A stretch of 64,000 nt of DNA from Bacillota bacterium (GCA_023398815.1 JAEWRW010000020.1:1-64000); one strand, 5' to 3'. Counted from the first letter of the stretch, positions 32,862-41,767 are shown. Numbers and translations: made by a program. Notes: generated by a model not told the origin, from the sequence alone.

Positions 32862-34333
32862 TTGGCCGTGGACTCCGGGGACTTGGTGGCCGCCGGCGAC
32901 GGGGTTGTCGCTGGGGTCTTGGTGGCAGCAGCCGACGCGGCAGCCGTGGCCGATGCCTTCGGGGAGGCGGTGGCCGTCGCCGCAGCGGTGGAACCGGTGA
33001 GACCCAAATCCTCGTCGGTCAGTATCTTGTACTTCAACGCGTCTTTGCTGCTGTCGCTGGAGAGGTTGTACCACACGGCGGTGCGCCCGTTGACGCAGGG
33101 CAGCATGCCCCGTTCGTTGCTGCCGGTCAACCGGCAGATTTCTCCCGTGTCAATCACGTAGGCCCAGATCTGCTGGGATTGGCCGAACACCACCACGCCG
33201 TCGCCCAGGCCATAGGTCGTCACGCCCTCAGCAATGATCTTGGGCGTGCCGTTGGGCTCGCTCAGATAGAGCTTAGAGTTGGGTGACTTGTTGCCGTCGA
33301 TCCACACGAACACCTGACCGTTGTAGAGCGGCTCGTGCACGTAGGTACCGGGGGAGAAGGACTTGGTGTTCAGTTTGCCATCGGTGCCGATGGCGTTCTC
33401 TCCGAGCTTTACCGTGAAGATCGTGCTGTGCTCGCCATTCTCCTTGGCCTGGGCGGAGGTCTGTTTGGAGTCCGGCCCGGCCCACACGACGGTATCACTG
33501 TAGATGGTGGGGGAGGACACGCCATAGGTCGCCACGTCGTCAAAGGTGAAAAGCTCCATGTTCTCCTGGGTGTCCAGGTCCATCATGTAGAGCTTGTCTG
33601 TCTTCTTGTCCACGTGTTCCATCCAGATGAGGGTGTTGCCGTCGAGCTTGAGCTTCGGCACGCCGTTTTTGCAGTTTTTGAGCTTTGAGACCTTGCCGTC
33701 CTTGCCCTTGCGGCGGTCCTTCACATAGATGTAGTTGTAGGTGTGGTGGTCGGTCTCCACCCATACGATCCAGTCCTCGTTGAGCACCGTCTCGTAGATT
33801 TCGCCCTTCTTCATCTTGGCGGTGGCGACCTTCTCCTCTTCGTCGGTATTCAGGTTGTAGAGGTAGAGGTTCTTGAGCACTGAGCCGGAATCCAGACTGC
33901 CGGTGCCGGAAGAGAACAGCAGCTCTTTGCCGGCGATGGACGGAATGTTGATCTGCCGGTCGGTGAACTGCACGTTCTTGGTGCCAAAGCTGATGTCGCG
34001 GTAAGGGAACACCTCAGGCGTCACGGCGGGCACGGCCAGCGGGGTGGCGCGGGGGGCCAGGCTTTCAAACTTATCGGTGGCGCGAATGACAACCGCGGCG
34101 GCCTGTGCGCCGCTGGGCAGGCTGCCATTGCGCGCAAGCAACACCCCGCCGGTGATGAGCAGCCCCACCACGACGACGGCCACCGTGCCCGCCAGCAACG
34201 TGCGGCGGGGAACCCTGCGCCCGCCCATGGCCATCAGCCCCCGGCGCGGACGCAGAGCCGGCAGGTTGTTTCCATATGTGATTCCCGCAGAACGCCGCTG
34301 CTGTACCGAGCGGCGTCGGTGGATCTGTGGCAT
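32858..34333 (-). CDS. Membrane-anchored propeller-like protein of unknown function
   Basis: 491 residues, ATG at 34333 after GAGGAGA. A basic N-terminal cytoplasmic region of about 45 residues and one membrane segment (about 47-68) are followed by an extracytoplasmic region. Repeated 40-50-residue blade-like units are present, such as 'KNLYLYNLNTDEEEKVA', 'DKLYMMDLDTQENMELF' and 'QIWAYVIDTGEICRL'. These look like TolB/DUF5050-type beta-propeller blades. The last 45 residues are almost only Ala, Thr, Ser, Pro and Lys. Function is unknown; it is translationally coupled to radA, which is curious for a surface protein. Confidence 0.65.
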   Translation of the reverse strand: MPQIHRRRSVQQRRSAGITYGNNLPALRPRRGLMAMGGRRVPRRTLLAGTVAVVVVGLLITGGVLLARNGSLPSGAQAAAVVIRATDKFESLAPRATPLAVPAVTPEVFPYRDISFGTKNVQFTDRQINIPSIAGKELLFSSGTGSLDSGSVLKNLYLYNLNTDEEEKVATAKMKKGEIYETVLNEDWIVWVETDHHTYNYIYVKDRRKGKDGKVSKLKNCKNGVPKLKLDGNTLIWMEHVDKKTDKLYMMDLDTQENMELFTFDDVATYGVSSPTIYSDTVVWAGPDSKQTSAQAKENGEHSTIFTVKLGENAIGTDGKLNTKSFSPGTYVHEPLYNGQVFVWIDGNKSPNSKLYLSEPNGTPKIIAEGVTTYGLGDGVVVFGQSQQIWAYVIDTGEICRLTGSNERGMLPCVNGRTAVWYNLSSDSSKDALKYKILTDEDLGLTGSTAAATATASPKASATAAASAAATKTPATTPSPAATKSPESTAK

Positions 34334-34363
34334 GAAACATCTCCTCGTTCAATCTGTACACAT

Positions 34364-34392
34364 ATTATAACACATGCGGGCCTGTTGTATAA
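34364..34392 (-). promoter_or_regulatory. Promoter of the propeller-radA operon
   Basis: Minus strand TTATAC (34392-34387), 17-base spacer, TATAAT (34369-34364), followed by the ribosome site GAGGAGA. Confidence 0.6.
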
Positions 34393-34477
34393 GACCGCGG
34401 GCCATTGACGGAATGTGGCAGCGTGGTCAAGGGCGCGAAAGACCGGGAGATACGCGCGAAAAACGACGGTTGCTTCC

Positions 34478-34508
34478 TTATAAAACTGTGAAAATCGGGG
34501 CATTGCTA
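34478..34508 (+). promoter_or_regulatory. Possible forespore (sigma-F/G) promoter of gpr
   Basis: TTATA (34478-34482), 16-base spacer, GGCATTGCTA (34499-34508). This loosely resembles the GYWTA/GGnnAnAnTR forespore pattern with two mismatches. gpr is forespore-expressed in Bacillus, which is the main reason to propose it. Confidence 0.3.
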
Positions 34509-34552
34509 TACCCAGTGACGGGCGTTTGCCTGCGCTTAAGGATGGGTGACGA

Positions 34553-35470
34553 ATGAGAAGCGTGCGAACCGACCTGGCCGCCGAGGCCAGCCAACTGCAG
34601 GGAGCATCGATTCCGGGTGTGGAGTCGATCGTTCACAATGAGGACAGGCAGATTGCCGTGACGACGGTGCGGGTGCTCAATGATGACGGCGCGAGGGCCA
34701 TCGGCAAGCCGCCGGGTCTCTACGTCAACATCGACGCGGCGGACCTCAAAAACCGTGACCCCGAGCTCTCCGAGCGGGTCAGCCGCCGCATGGCGCGGGA
34801 GATGGAACCCATGCTCCCCGCGCTCAAAGGCCGGGATACGGTGCTCATCATTGGCCTGGGCAACTGGAACATCACGCCCGACGCGCTGGGCCCGCGGGTC
34901 GTATCCAAGATGATGGTGACCCGCCATCTTCTGGAGCTCATCCCCGACAAGGTGGACGAACGGGTGCGGTCGGTCTGCGCGCTCTCACCGGGGGTGTTGG
35001 GCATCACCGGCATTGAGACGGGCGAAATCATACTGGGCGTGGTGGACAAGGTGAAGCCCGTGGCCGTCGTGGCCATTGACGCGCTGGCCTCCCGCAGCAC
35101 GGGCAGGCTGGGCACCACCATTCAGATCAGCGATGCGGGCATCAGCCCCGGCTCGGGAGTGGGCAACCACCGGATGGAACTCAACAGCCGAACGCTGGGC
35201 GTGCCGGTCATCTCCATCGGCGTGCCGCTGGTCGTCTACGCCGGTACCATTGCCCGGGACATCATCGAGCTCATGGACGGCCCTGTAGCGGGCGATCGTG
35301 CCGAGAAAATGATACAGCAGGTCGTGACCGAGAACCTGGGCGAGCTCATTGTGACGCCCAAGGAGATCGACGCGCTGGTGGATGACGTGGCACGCACCAT
35401 CTCCATCGGCCTCAACCTGCTGCTGCACAAGGGCGTCACCATCGACGAGATCGACCGATTCTTGATGTGA
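34553..35470 (+). CDS. gpr: Germination protease (spore protease Gpr)
   Basis: 305 residues, A25 family aspartic-type endopeptidase. The N-terminal RTDLAAEA segment is the propeptide and self-cleavage region. VLIIGLGNWNITPDALGP, 'SPGVLGITGIETGEI' and 'DALASRSTGRLGTTIQISD' are typical conserved blocks. It degrades small acid-soluble spore proteins during germination. It implies that the organism forms endospores protected by SASPs. The terminator downstream is duplicated around R5. Confidence 0.95.
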   Translation: MRSVRTDLAAEASQLQGASIPGVESIVHNEDRQIAVTTVRVLNDDGARAIGKPPGLYVNIDAADLKNRDPELSERVSRRMAREMEPMLPALKGRDTVLIIGLGNWNITPDALGPRVVSKMMVTRHLLELIPDKVDERVRSVCALSPGVLGITGIETGEIILGVVDKVKPVAVVAIDALASRSTGRLGTTIQISDAGISPGSGVGNHRMELNSRTLGVPVISIGVPLVVYAGTIARDIIELMDGPVAGDRAEKMIQQVVTENLGELIVTPKEIDALVDDVARTISIGLNLLLHKGVTIDEIDRFLM

Positions 35471-35491
35471 CACCCCATAAGCCCTTCATCG

Positions 35492-35784
35492 CCCGACGGC
35501 CCCAGCCGTCGGGTGCAGAGTGTCTATCCCCCCAGAACGGGCAATGGAGTATGAACCTCCCGCCGATTCATTCGGCGGGAGGAAAGCCAGGGTCAGTGCG
35601 AGCAGAGGAGAAAACCCCGCCCGAAGGCGCGACGCCTTAGAAGCCCGCATGAGAGCTGCTATTTGTGATCGGTCGGCGACATGTACGGCGACCGATCTGG
35701 CTATAGCGAGACCAAGCTGTTTGAATCGCGACTGTCGCAACAGCGGCAGACGCGAAAGCCCGACGGCCCCAGCCGCCGGGCTTT
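35492..35784 (-). repeat. Dispersed hairpin element R5 (shortest complete copy) with duplicated terminator
   Basis: Element body about 35514-35754, read on the minus strand. CGCG-bounded hairpin (35754-35727), core hairpin GATCGGTCG/CGACCGATC (35697-35689 with 35675-35667), CGCC-TTCG-GGCG (35629-35618), CCTCCCGCCGA/TCGGCGGGAGG (35582-35556), and tail GATAGACACTCTG. The body lies between CCCGACGGC-CCCA-GCCGTCGGG (35492-35513) and a second copy (35755-35784) that has extra flanking AAAG/CTTT pairs and a T-rich tail. The likely original is the gpr terminator. It has no inserts, so it can serve as the reference copy. Confidence 0.85.
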
Positions 35785-35801
35785 CTTTATGCAGCTTTCC
35801 A

Positions 35802-35830
35802 TTGTTTTTATTCATTTTTCACCGTATAAT
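35802..35830 (+). promoter_or_regulatory. Promoter of nadK-argR-recN
   Basis: TTGTTT (35802-35807), 17-base spacer, TATAAT (35825-35830). Confidence 0.7.
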
Positions 35831-35873
35831 GTATAAAGACACAAATGATTGGAAGAGGATGGGAGCCGGAGCT

Positions 35874-36722
35874 GTGAGAGCCGCAATCATCACCAATCCC
35901 ATGAAGGACCAGGGGTACGAGGTCAGCCGCCGGGCCGTTGGCGTGCTCATGGACGCCGGCGTCACCGTCTGCGCCCTGCCGGAGGCTTGCGCCGCCCTGC
36001 CTGAGGGGGTGCAGACCGCCCTGCTGCCCGAGCTTTACGCCTGTGATTTCATCGTGACGCTGGGGGGCGACGGCACGATCCTCGCCGCCGCGCGGGAGGC
36101 TGCCGAGGCGTCCCCGGTGCTGGGCATCAACCTGGGGCGCAAGGGGTTCCTGACCGAGGTGGAGGTGGGCGACCTCGATGAGGCGCTCCGCTGTGCCGCT
36201 GCCGGCCGCTACACGGTGGAGCGGCGCCTGATGCTGCAGGCCGTCGTGTTTGACGAGACCGGGGTGGAGCGCTGCCGCACGCTGGCCTTGAACGACATGT
36301 ATGCCTCAGGTACCGTGGCACGTCTGGTGCATCTGGAGGTTCGCATCCGCGGCCGGGTGGTGGGGCGGTATGCCGCCGATGGGGTGCTGGTGGCCAGCCC
36401 CACCGGTTCCACCGGGTATTCGCTGTCGGCCGGTGGGCCGGTGGTGTCGCCGGATGTGCCCTGTATGCTCATCACGCCTGTCTGCGCCCACTCGCTGCGG
36501 GCGGTGCCCGTCGTCATCAGTGCGGAGGAAACGGTGGTGCTGCGCACCGACGGCCCCACCCGGGAGGTGCGCCTGAGCGCCGACGGGGAGGAGAGCATCC
36601 GCGTGCGGGAGGGTTGGCGCATCGAGGTTTCCCGCGCCGGGCGGGACGCCAGGTTCATACGCTTGGGTCAGCGGGATTTCTACGGCCTGCTGCGCGATAA
36701 GTTCACCGAATGGAACAGCTGA
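35874..36722 (+). CDS. nadK: NAD kinase
   Basis: 282 residues from the GTG at 35874, with GGGAG at 8-base spacing; frames extending farther upstream run into R5. GGDGTILAAAR and NLGRKGFLTEV are the ATP- and NAD-binding motifs, and 'ASPTGSTGYSLSAGGP' the conserved C-terminal-domain loop. It phosphorylates NAD to NADP. The order nadK-argR-recN is classic for Firmicutes. Confidence 0.95.
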   Translation: MRAAIITNPMKDQGYEVSRRAVGVLMDAGVTVCALPEACAALPEGVQTALLPELYACDFIVTLGGDGTILAAAREAAEASPVLGINLGRKGFLTEVEVGDLDEALRCAAAGRYTVERRLMLQAVVFDETGVERCRTLALNDMYASGTVARLVHLEVRIRGRVVGRYAADGVLVASPTGSTGYSLSAGGPVVSPDVPCMLITPVCAHSLRAVPVVISAEETVVLRTDGPTREVRLSADGEESIRVREGWRIEVSRAGRDARFIRLGQRDFYGLLRDKFTEWNS

Positions 36723-36739
36723 CACGGGGAGGTTGACTC

Positions 36740-37189
36740 ATGAAGAACAAACGACACATGCGAATCATGGAACTCATCTCCCGGGAGGACATCTACACCC
36801 AGGAGGAACTGGCACAGCGCCTGAAGGACATGGGGGAGGACGTGACCCAAGCCACCGTGTCCCGCGACATCAAGGAGATGAAGCTCGTCAAGGTGGCCGA
36901 CGAGACCGGCCGCAGCCGCTACGCCGCCGTGGCCGAGCAGGGCGGCGGCATGTCTACCCGCTTGAGCCGGGTGTTTGCCGACACGGTGCTGGGCATCGAC
37001 TATTCGGAGAACATCATTCTCATCCGCACGTTGAGCGGCAGCGCCAACGCCGCCGCCGAGGCCGTGGACACCATGCGCTTGCCGGAGATTCTGGGCACCA
37101 TTGCCGGGGACAACACGCTCATGGCCATTGTGCGCCAGGGGTACTCGGCCGCCGAGGTGACCGACCGCCTGCGTACGCTGGTCAAGTAA
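36740..37189 (+). CDS. argR: Arginine repressor ArgR/AhrC
   Basis: 149 residues. A winged helix-turn-helix (1-70; 'LKDMGEDVTQATVSRDIKEM') is followed by a C-terminal oligomerisation and arginine-binding domain with GTIAGDNTLM. ATG at 36740 after GGGGAGG. It probably senses arginine, so the speA-speB operon is one possible target, although no ARG box was identified there. Confidence 0.95.
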   Translation: MKNKRHMRIMELISREDIYTQEELAQRLKDMGEDVTQATVSRDIKEMKLVKVADETGRSRYAAVAEQGGGMSTRLSRVFADTVLGIDYSENIILIRTLSGSANAAAEAVDTMRLPEILGTIAGDNTLMAIVRQGYSAAEVTDRLRTLVK

Positions 37190-37217
37190 CACCCTTCCAC
37201 ACGAGAAGAGGTTCCAT

Positions 37218-38927
37218 ATGCTGGTACAATTGCGCATCCGTCATATTGCGCTCATCGAATCGGTGGAGCTGGAGTTCGGCCCCGGTCTCAACGTGCTGAC
37301 CGGCGAGACCGGCGCGGGCAAATCCATCGTCATCGACTCCATCAACCTGGCACTGGGGGCCCGGGGCGACCGTGAGCTCATCCAGACCGGAAGCGGCGAG
37401 GCCCGGGTGGAGATGGCCTTCGACATCACCGGCAACGAGCCGGTGCGCGCGCTTCTCATCGACATGGGGTTGGAGGGCGACGACGACCTCTTGGTCATCA
37501 GCCGGCAGATCAACACCGCCGGGCGCAACCTCTGCCGCGTCAATGGGGCGCTGGCCACAGTGGCCCAGCTGCGCCAGCTGACGGGCCTGCTCATCGACAT
37601 CCACGGCCAGCACGAGCACCAGTCGCTGCTCAACGAAGCCAACCACTTGGAGCTGCTGGATGGGTTCGGCGGGGAGGAACTGTTGGCCCGCCGCGCCGTC
37701 GTGGCCGACGTGTACCACCGCGTCCACGCCCTGCGGGGGGAGATTGAGCGTCTCTATGGCAACGAGCGGGATCGCGCACGCCGCGCCGACATCCTGCGTT
37801 ATCAGATCAAGGAAGTTCAAAGCGCCAAGCTCACACCGGGGGAGGAAGAGGAGCTCGCCGCCCAACTGCAGATGCTGCAGAACGCCGAGACCATTGCCGC
37901 CGCCGTGCGGGAGGCCTACGACCGCCTCTACGACGGCGGGGAACGGGGCCGTTCGGCGGTGGATAGCGTGGGCGTCGCCCTGCATGAGCTTGCCCGCATT
38001 GAGGGATACGGCGAGCAATTCGCCGCGCTGAAGACCCGGCTGGAGCAAGCCATGCTGGAGTTGGAGGACATCTCCGGCGAGCTTCGCGGTCTCACCGGCA
38101 GCTTCGAGTTTGATGAGGATGACCTCAACGAGCTGGAGGAGCGGCTGGATCTCATTCGCCAGCTCAAGCGCAAGTACGGCGCCGATATCCCCGGTATCCT
38201 GGAGACGGGCCGGGCGATGGAGCAGGAGCTCGCTGACCTGGAAAACGCCGACGAGCGCCTGCAACAGCTGACCGCCGAGCGCGACGCGCTGGAGCGGGAG
38301 CTGACGGCTGCCTGCCAGGCACTGACCACCCTGCGCCGGGCGGCGGCTGCCCGCTTTGCGCAGGCGGTGGTGGGCCAGTTGGGAGACCTTGGCATGGAGC
38401 ATGCCCGCTTCACCGTGGAGTTTGAGGAGCGCCCCGGCACGGTGGCGGAGCTGGCCGGCCCCAAGGGCAGCGACCGGCTACGGTTCCTCTTAAGCCCCAA
38501 CCCCGGCGAACCTCTGAAACCCCTGGCGAAGATCGCCTCCGGCGGTGAGATGAGCCGTATCATGCTGGCGCTTAAGAATATCGCCGCCGACAGCGACAGC
38601 ATCCCCACCCTGATCTTTGATGAGATTGACACTGGCATCAGCGGCAACATGTCCCGCGTGGTGGCCGAGAAACTAGCCCATATCGGCCTCACGCACCAGG
38701 TGCTGTGCGTCACCCACACCGCACAGATCGCGGCCATGGGCAGCCAGCATTTCTTCATTGAGAAATCCACCGACGGCCAGCATACCACAACCCGTGTGCA
38801 GCCGCTGGATACCGCACGGCGCGTGGAGGAAATCGGCCGGCTGGTGGGCGGCGACGTGAGCTCGCTGAGCCGACAGCACGCCAGCGAAATGCTCGCCTGG
38901 AGCGAGAAGTTCAAAGCCGGGCTGTAG
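37218..38927 (+). CDS. recN: DNA repair protein RecN
   Basis: 569 residues, SMC-like. Walker A GETGAGKSIVIDSI is at the N-terminus, and two coiled-coil arms (about 150-350) surround a hinge. A C-terminal ATPase half has 'IASGGEMSRIMLALKNI' and 'LIFDEIDTGISG' (Walker B). It assembles at double-strand breaks. Its gene is followed by a terminator. Confidence 0.96.
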   Translation: MLVQLRIRHIALIESVELEFGPGLNVLTGETGAGKSIVIDSINLALGARGDRELIQTGSGEARVEMAFDITGNEPVRALLIDMGLEGDDDLLVISRQINTAGRNLCRVNGALATVAQLRQLTGLLIDIHGQHEHQSLLNEANHLELLDGFGGEELLARRAVVADVYHRVHALRGEIERLYGNERDRARRADILRYQIKEVQSAKLTPGEEEELAAQLQMLQNAETIAAAVREAYDRLYDGGERGRSAVDSVGVALHELARIEGYGEQFAALKTRLEQAMLELEDISGELRGLTGSFEFDEDDLNELEERLDLIRQLKRKYGADIPGILETGRAMEQELADLENADERLQQLTAERDALERELTAACQALTTLRRAAAARFAQAVVGQLGDLGMEHARFTVEFEERPGTVAELAGPKGSDRLRFLLSPNPGEPLKPLAKIASGGEMSRIMLALKNIAADSDSIPTLIFDEIDTGISGNMSRVVAEKLAHIGLTHQVLCVTHTAQIAAMGSQHFFIEKSTDGQHTTTRVQPLDTARRVEEIGRLVGGDVSSLSRQHASEMLAWSEKFKAGL

Positions 38928-38988
38928 GGCCGCTTCCATCGCTGCTGGCTGTTCCTATGGCCGACACAACTGCTAACCCGTCAATTAT

Positions 38989-39012
38989 GAGCCGTTTCAA
39001 CGGCTCTTTTTT
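38989..39012 (+). terminator. Terminator of recN
   Basis: GAGCCGTT-TC-AACGGCTC (38989-39006) followed by a run of T. Confidence 0.85.
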
Positions 39013-39177
39013 GTTGCCAATCTTTGGCACAACGCCCATATTTCTCATACCCTGCCAGCAGACGCGTTAGCAGTTGAGTGACAATTTGCCACCGACGGCC
39101 GCCGTATGCCGCCGCGTCGACCATCAAACACTAGACCGACAAAAAGCGCGTCGAGCGACGAGTGGGAGCAGTGAGTG

Positions 39178-40476
39178 ATGTCGAAACCGGTCGGGATAGG
39201 CAAGCAAATCAAATGCGTGGTGGGCTATGTGCTGTGCGGCCTGGTGCTGGCACTCAACTATTCGCCGCCGGTACGCAGTTTCTTCCAATTGCCCGATCAG
39301 CTCAACCTCCTGCAGGGGCAGGTGCAGCAACTCAACATCGGCTTGCCAGTGCCCCTGCTGGCCAGCGACGCCGACGTGCTTCGGGTGGAGGGCGAGACAC
39401 TTGAGACCACCCGCGTGTGGCAGAATGGCAGCACGGTGGAGTTGGATCCCCAGTCGGTGGGCACCTCTACGTTGGAGCTGTCGCTCTTTGGAAAGATTCC
39501 CCTGAAACGCATCAGCGTGACCGTGGTGCCCCAGCAGACACTGGTGCCCGGCGGGCAGTCCATCGGCGTGTCGCTCTACACCCAGGGCACGTTGGTCGTG
39601 GGGCGTTCCGACATCGTGACCGCTAATGGCGAGGCAGTAAACCCCGCCAAGGAGGCGGATCTGCGTCCGGGAGACGTCATTGTGGCCATCAACGACATTG
39701 AGATCGAGAACAGCGCCCAACTGGCTGAGGTGGTGGCCGAGTACGGCCAGAGCCCATTGCACCTGCAGGTGCTGCGGGGTGGAAACGCGGTATCCCTTGC
39801 CATCAGCGCCGTGCGTGACCAGCAGGACGGGCAGCTGCGTCTGGGCATCTGGATTCGTGACAGCACTGCCGGTGTGGGCACTCTCACGTTCTACAACCCG
39901 TCCGACGGCACCTTTGGCGCGTTGGGGCACCCCATCACCGACGTGGATACCGGCACGACCCTCTCGGTGAAAGACGGAGAGATCGTCAACTCCCGCATCA
40001 TTGATGTGAAAATCGGGGAACGCGGTTCCCCGGGGGAGTTGCACGGGCTGTTCACCGGCAACGGCACGGGCATCGGCCGCATTGACCGCAACACCCAGTT
40101 TGGCATCTATGGGGAAACCTATGCCCCGGTGGAGAACCAGCTGTACACCACCCCCATCCCTGTCGGCAGCCAGAGTGCCGTGCACACCGGCCACGCCACC
40201 ATCCTGACAACGGTGGACGATGAGGGGGTCAAGGAGTACGACTGCGAAATCATCAAGGTCACGCGCCAATCCAGCCCCGCGGCCAAGGGCATGGTGGTGC
40301 AGATTACAGACCCGGAGCTGCTGCAAAAGACCGGCGGTATCGTGCAGGGCATGAGCGGCAGCCCCATTTTGCAGGATGGGTGCATCGTGGGGGCCATCAC
40401 CCATGTGTTCATTAGCGACCCCACCAAGGGCCACGGCATCTTCATCGAATGGATGTTGCAAAGCGATAAAGAGTAG
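39178..40476 (+). CDS. spoIVB: SpoIVB serine peptidase
   Basis: 432 residues from the ATG at 39178. An N-terminal membrane anchor (about 12-32), a PDZ domain (about 140-210; 'LRPGDVIVAINDIEIENS') and a C-terminal S55 peptidase domain. The catalytic serine lies in GIVQGMSGSPI, and the histidine in the ALGHPITD block. SpoIVB is secreted from the forespore and triggers SpoIVFB by cleaving SpoIVFA, both encoded at the start of this window. It precedes spo0A as in other Firmicutes. Confidence 0.95.
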   Translation: MSKPVGIGKQIKCVVGYVLCGLVLALNYSPPVRSFFQLPDQLNLLQGQVQQLNIGLPVPLLASDADVLRVEGETLETTRVWQNGSTVELDPQSVGTSTLELSLFGKIPLKRISVTVVPQQTLVPGGQSIGVSLYTQGTLVVGRSDIVTANGEAVNPAKEADLRPGDVIVAINDIEIENSAQLAEVVAEYGQSPLHLQVLRGGNAVSLAISAVRDQQDGQLRLGIWIRDSTAGVGTLTFYNPSDGTFGALGHPITDVDTGTTLSVKDGEIVNSRIIDVKIGERGSPGELHGLFTGNGTGIGRIDRNTQFGIYGETYAPVENQLYTTPIPVGSQSAVHTGHATILTTVDDEGVKEYDCEIIKVTRQSSPAAKGMVVQITDPELLQKTGGIVQGMSGSPILQDGCIVGAITHVFISDPTKGHGIFIEWMLQSDKE

Positions 40477-40571
40477 GGTATGATGAATTTGTTTTGATAG
40501 AATAATAAAGATATGCCTTTCTTATGCCGCCGATTCGGCGGCATGTTGGCATGCGTGGGGGAGTGAGACGG

Positions 40572-41339
40572 TTGCGACCATGGACGGTGTTGGTTGCCGA
40601 CGACAACACGCCCTTCCTGGAGATGCTGGCGGAACGCATCAACCAGGAGGATGGGTTTGAGGTGGTCGCCATCGCGCGGGATGGAGCTGAGGCGCTGACG
40701 GCGATTGAGACCCTTCGCCCCGACATTGTGGTGCTGGATCTCATCATGCCCAAAGTGGACGGTCTGGGGGTGCAGGAGCGGTTACTGGAGTTCCCCACCC
40801 GGCCCAAGGTCGTCATTTTTTCTGCCCTTGGCAAGGATTATATCACCCGCCAGTCTTTGGAGCTGGGGGCGGACGCCTTTTTTGTCAAACCCTTTGACCT
40901 CGACCTCTTTGTGAAGCGTCTACGACTGCTGATGGGCGAGACCCGTGAGACCCTCAACGACCGGGACCGGCTGCAGCACCACGAAAAGCTGGAGCGGCGC
41001 GTGGGGGAATTACTGCACCGGCTGGCCGTTGCGCCCCACCTACGGGGGTATCAGTATCTCAAGTATGCGATCCTATGTGTGGCGCAGGATCGTGGCATGC
41101 TGGAGCGCATCACCTACCACATCTATCCGGCGGTGGCGCAGGAGTTTGACACCACGCCCAGCCGGGTGGAGCGAGCCATCCGCAACGCCATTGAGAATGC
41201 GTGGGATCGTTGCCGAGTGGAGACGATGGAGGAATTCTTCGGCTATTCCCTGGATGAAAACAAGGGCAAACCCTCCAACAGCGAGTTCATTGCCATGGTG
41301 GCCGATAAGCTGACCCTTGACAACGGACGAGAGAATTGA
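40572..41339 (+). CDS. spo0A: Sporulation master regulator Spo0A
   Basis: 255 residues from the TTG at 40572, with TGGGGGAG at 8-base spacing; an ATG at 40524 would start inside a GC hairpin. The receiver domain (5-125) has the acidic pair DD, phospho-acceptor Asp in IVVLDLIMP and lysine in FVKPFD. The Spo0A C-terminal DNA-binding domain (about 150-255) includes 'TTPSRVERAIRNAIENAWDR'. A GC stem-loop (40524-40544) lies directly upstream without a T run. Confidence 0.96.
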   Translation: MRPWTVLVADDNTPFLEMLAERINQEDGFEVVAIARDGAEALTAIETLRPDIVVLDLIMPKVDGLGVQERLLEFPTRPKVVIFSALGKDYITRQSLELGADAFFVKPFDLDLFVKRLRLLMGETRETLNDRDRLQHHEKLERRVGELLHRLAVAPHLRGYQYLKYAILCVAQDRGMLERITYHIYPAVAQEFDTTPSRVERAIRNAIENAWDRCRVETMEEFFGYSLDENKGKPSNSEFIAMVADKLTLDNGREN

Positions 41340-41518
41340 TATTCTTTTCACAAGAGCCTGACCACCAAGGGGTTGCCTGCGGGGGAGGGACGCGAAGGAA
41401 CACGGGACAACCGCGACGCCGCAAGGTATCGCCGAGCCGCCGTTAATGGAGTATGTGTGCTACGCCTTCCCGTCCGTCGGGAGGGCGTTTTTGTCGTCTT
41501 TTTTGGCAAGGAGGGCAC
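41340..41518 (+). promoter_or_regulatory. Structured leader with terminator before the TM1266-like/ECF pair
   Basis: After spo0A come about 120 bases of GC-rich, purine-rich sequence (about 41370-41455) with several possible pairings, for example GGTTG near 41381 with CAACC near 41409. A strong terminator ACGCCTTCCCG/CGGGAGGGCGT (41462-41488) with T run follows. The next ribosome site comes 20 bases later. This layout fits a riboswitch or attenuator. It could equally be just the spo0A terminator. It does not match the TPP, THF, cobalamin, glycine or preQ1 patterns I know. Confidence 0.4.
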
Positions 41519-41767
41519 ATGCAGAAGCGAATTGGAATGATCGGCATCTTTGTGCGGGAGCGGGACGAGGCCGCCCAGCAGGTCAACCGTGTGCTGTCCG
41601 ACTACGGCCACATCATTGTGGCGCGGGTGGGTGTGCCCTACCGGGAACGGGGGCTCAGCGTCATTTCGGTCATCGTGGATGGCACCAATGACGAAATCGG
41701 CGCGTTGACGGGCAAACTCGGTGCCATTGCCAGCGTCACTGTCCGCAGTATGCTGGCCCCGTTGTAA
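41519..41767 (+). CDS. TM1266-like ACT/NikR-fold small regulator
   Basis: 82 residues from the ATG at 41519 following AAGGAGGG. 'RIGMIGIFVRERDEAAQQVN' opens and 'GLSVISVIVDGTNDEIGALTGKLG' closes a ferredoxin-like ACT fold matching the 'putative iron-only hydrogenase system regulator' family. The ligand is unknown. It is followed by an ECF-type membrane protein 35 bases away. Confidence 0.78.
   Translation: MQKRIGMIGIFVRERDEAAQQVNRVLSDYGHIIVARVGVPYRERGLSVISVIVDGTNDEIGALTGKLGAIASVTVRSMLAPL

Noticed and set aside
40524..40544. spoIVB terminator ATGCCGCCGATTCGGCGGCAT
   Set aside because: A good stem-loop, but no T run follows on the plus strand and it lies directly before the spo0A ribosome site, so a terminator call is not supported.
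41370..41455. TPP, THF, glycine, cobalamin or preQ1 riboswitch
   Set aside because: None of their core consensus stretches is present; left as an unassigned leader.
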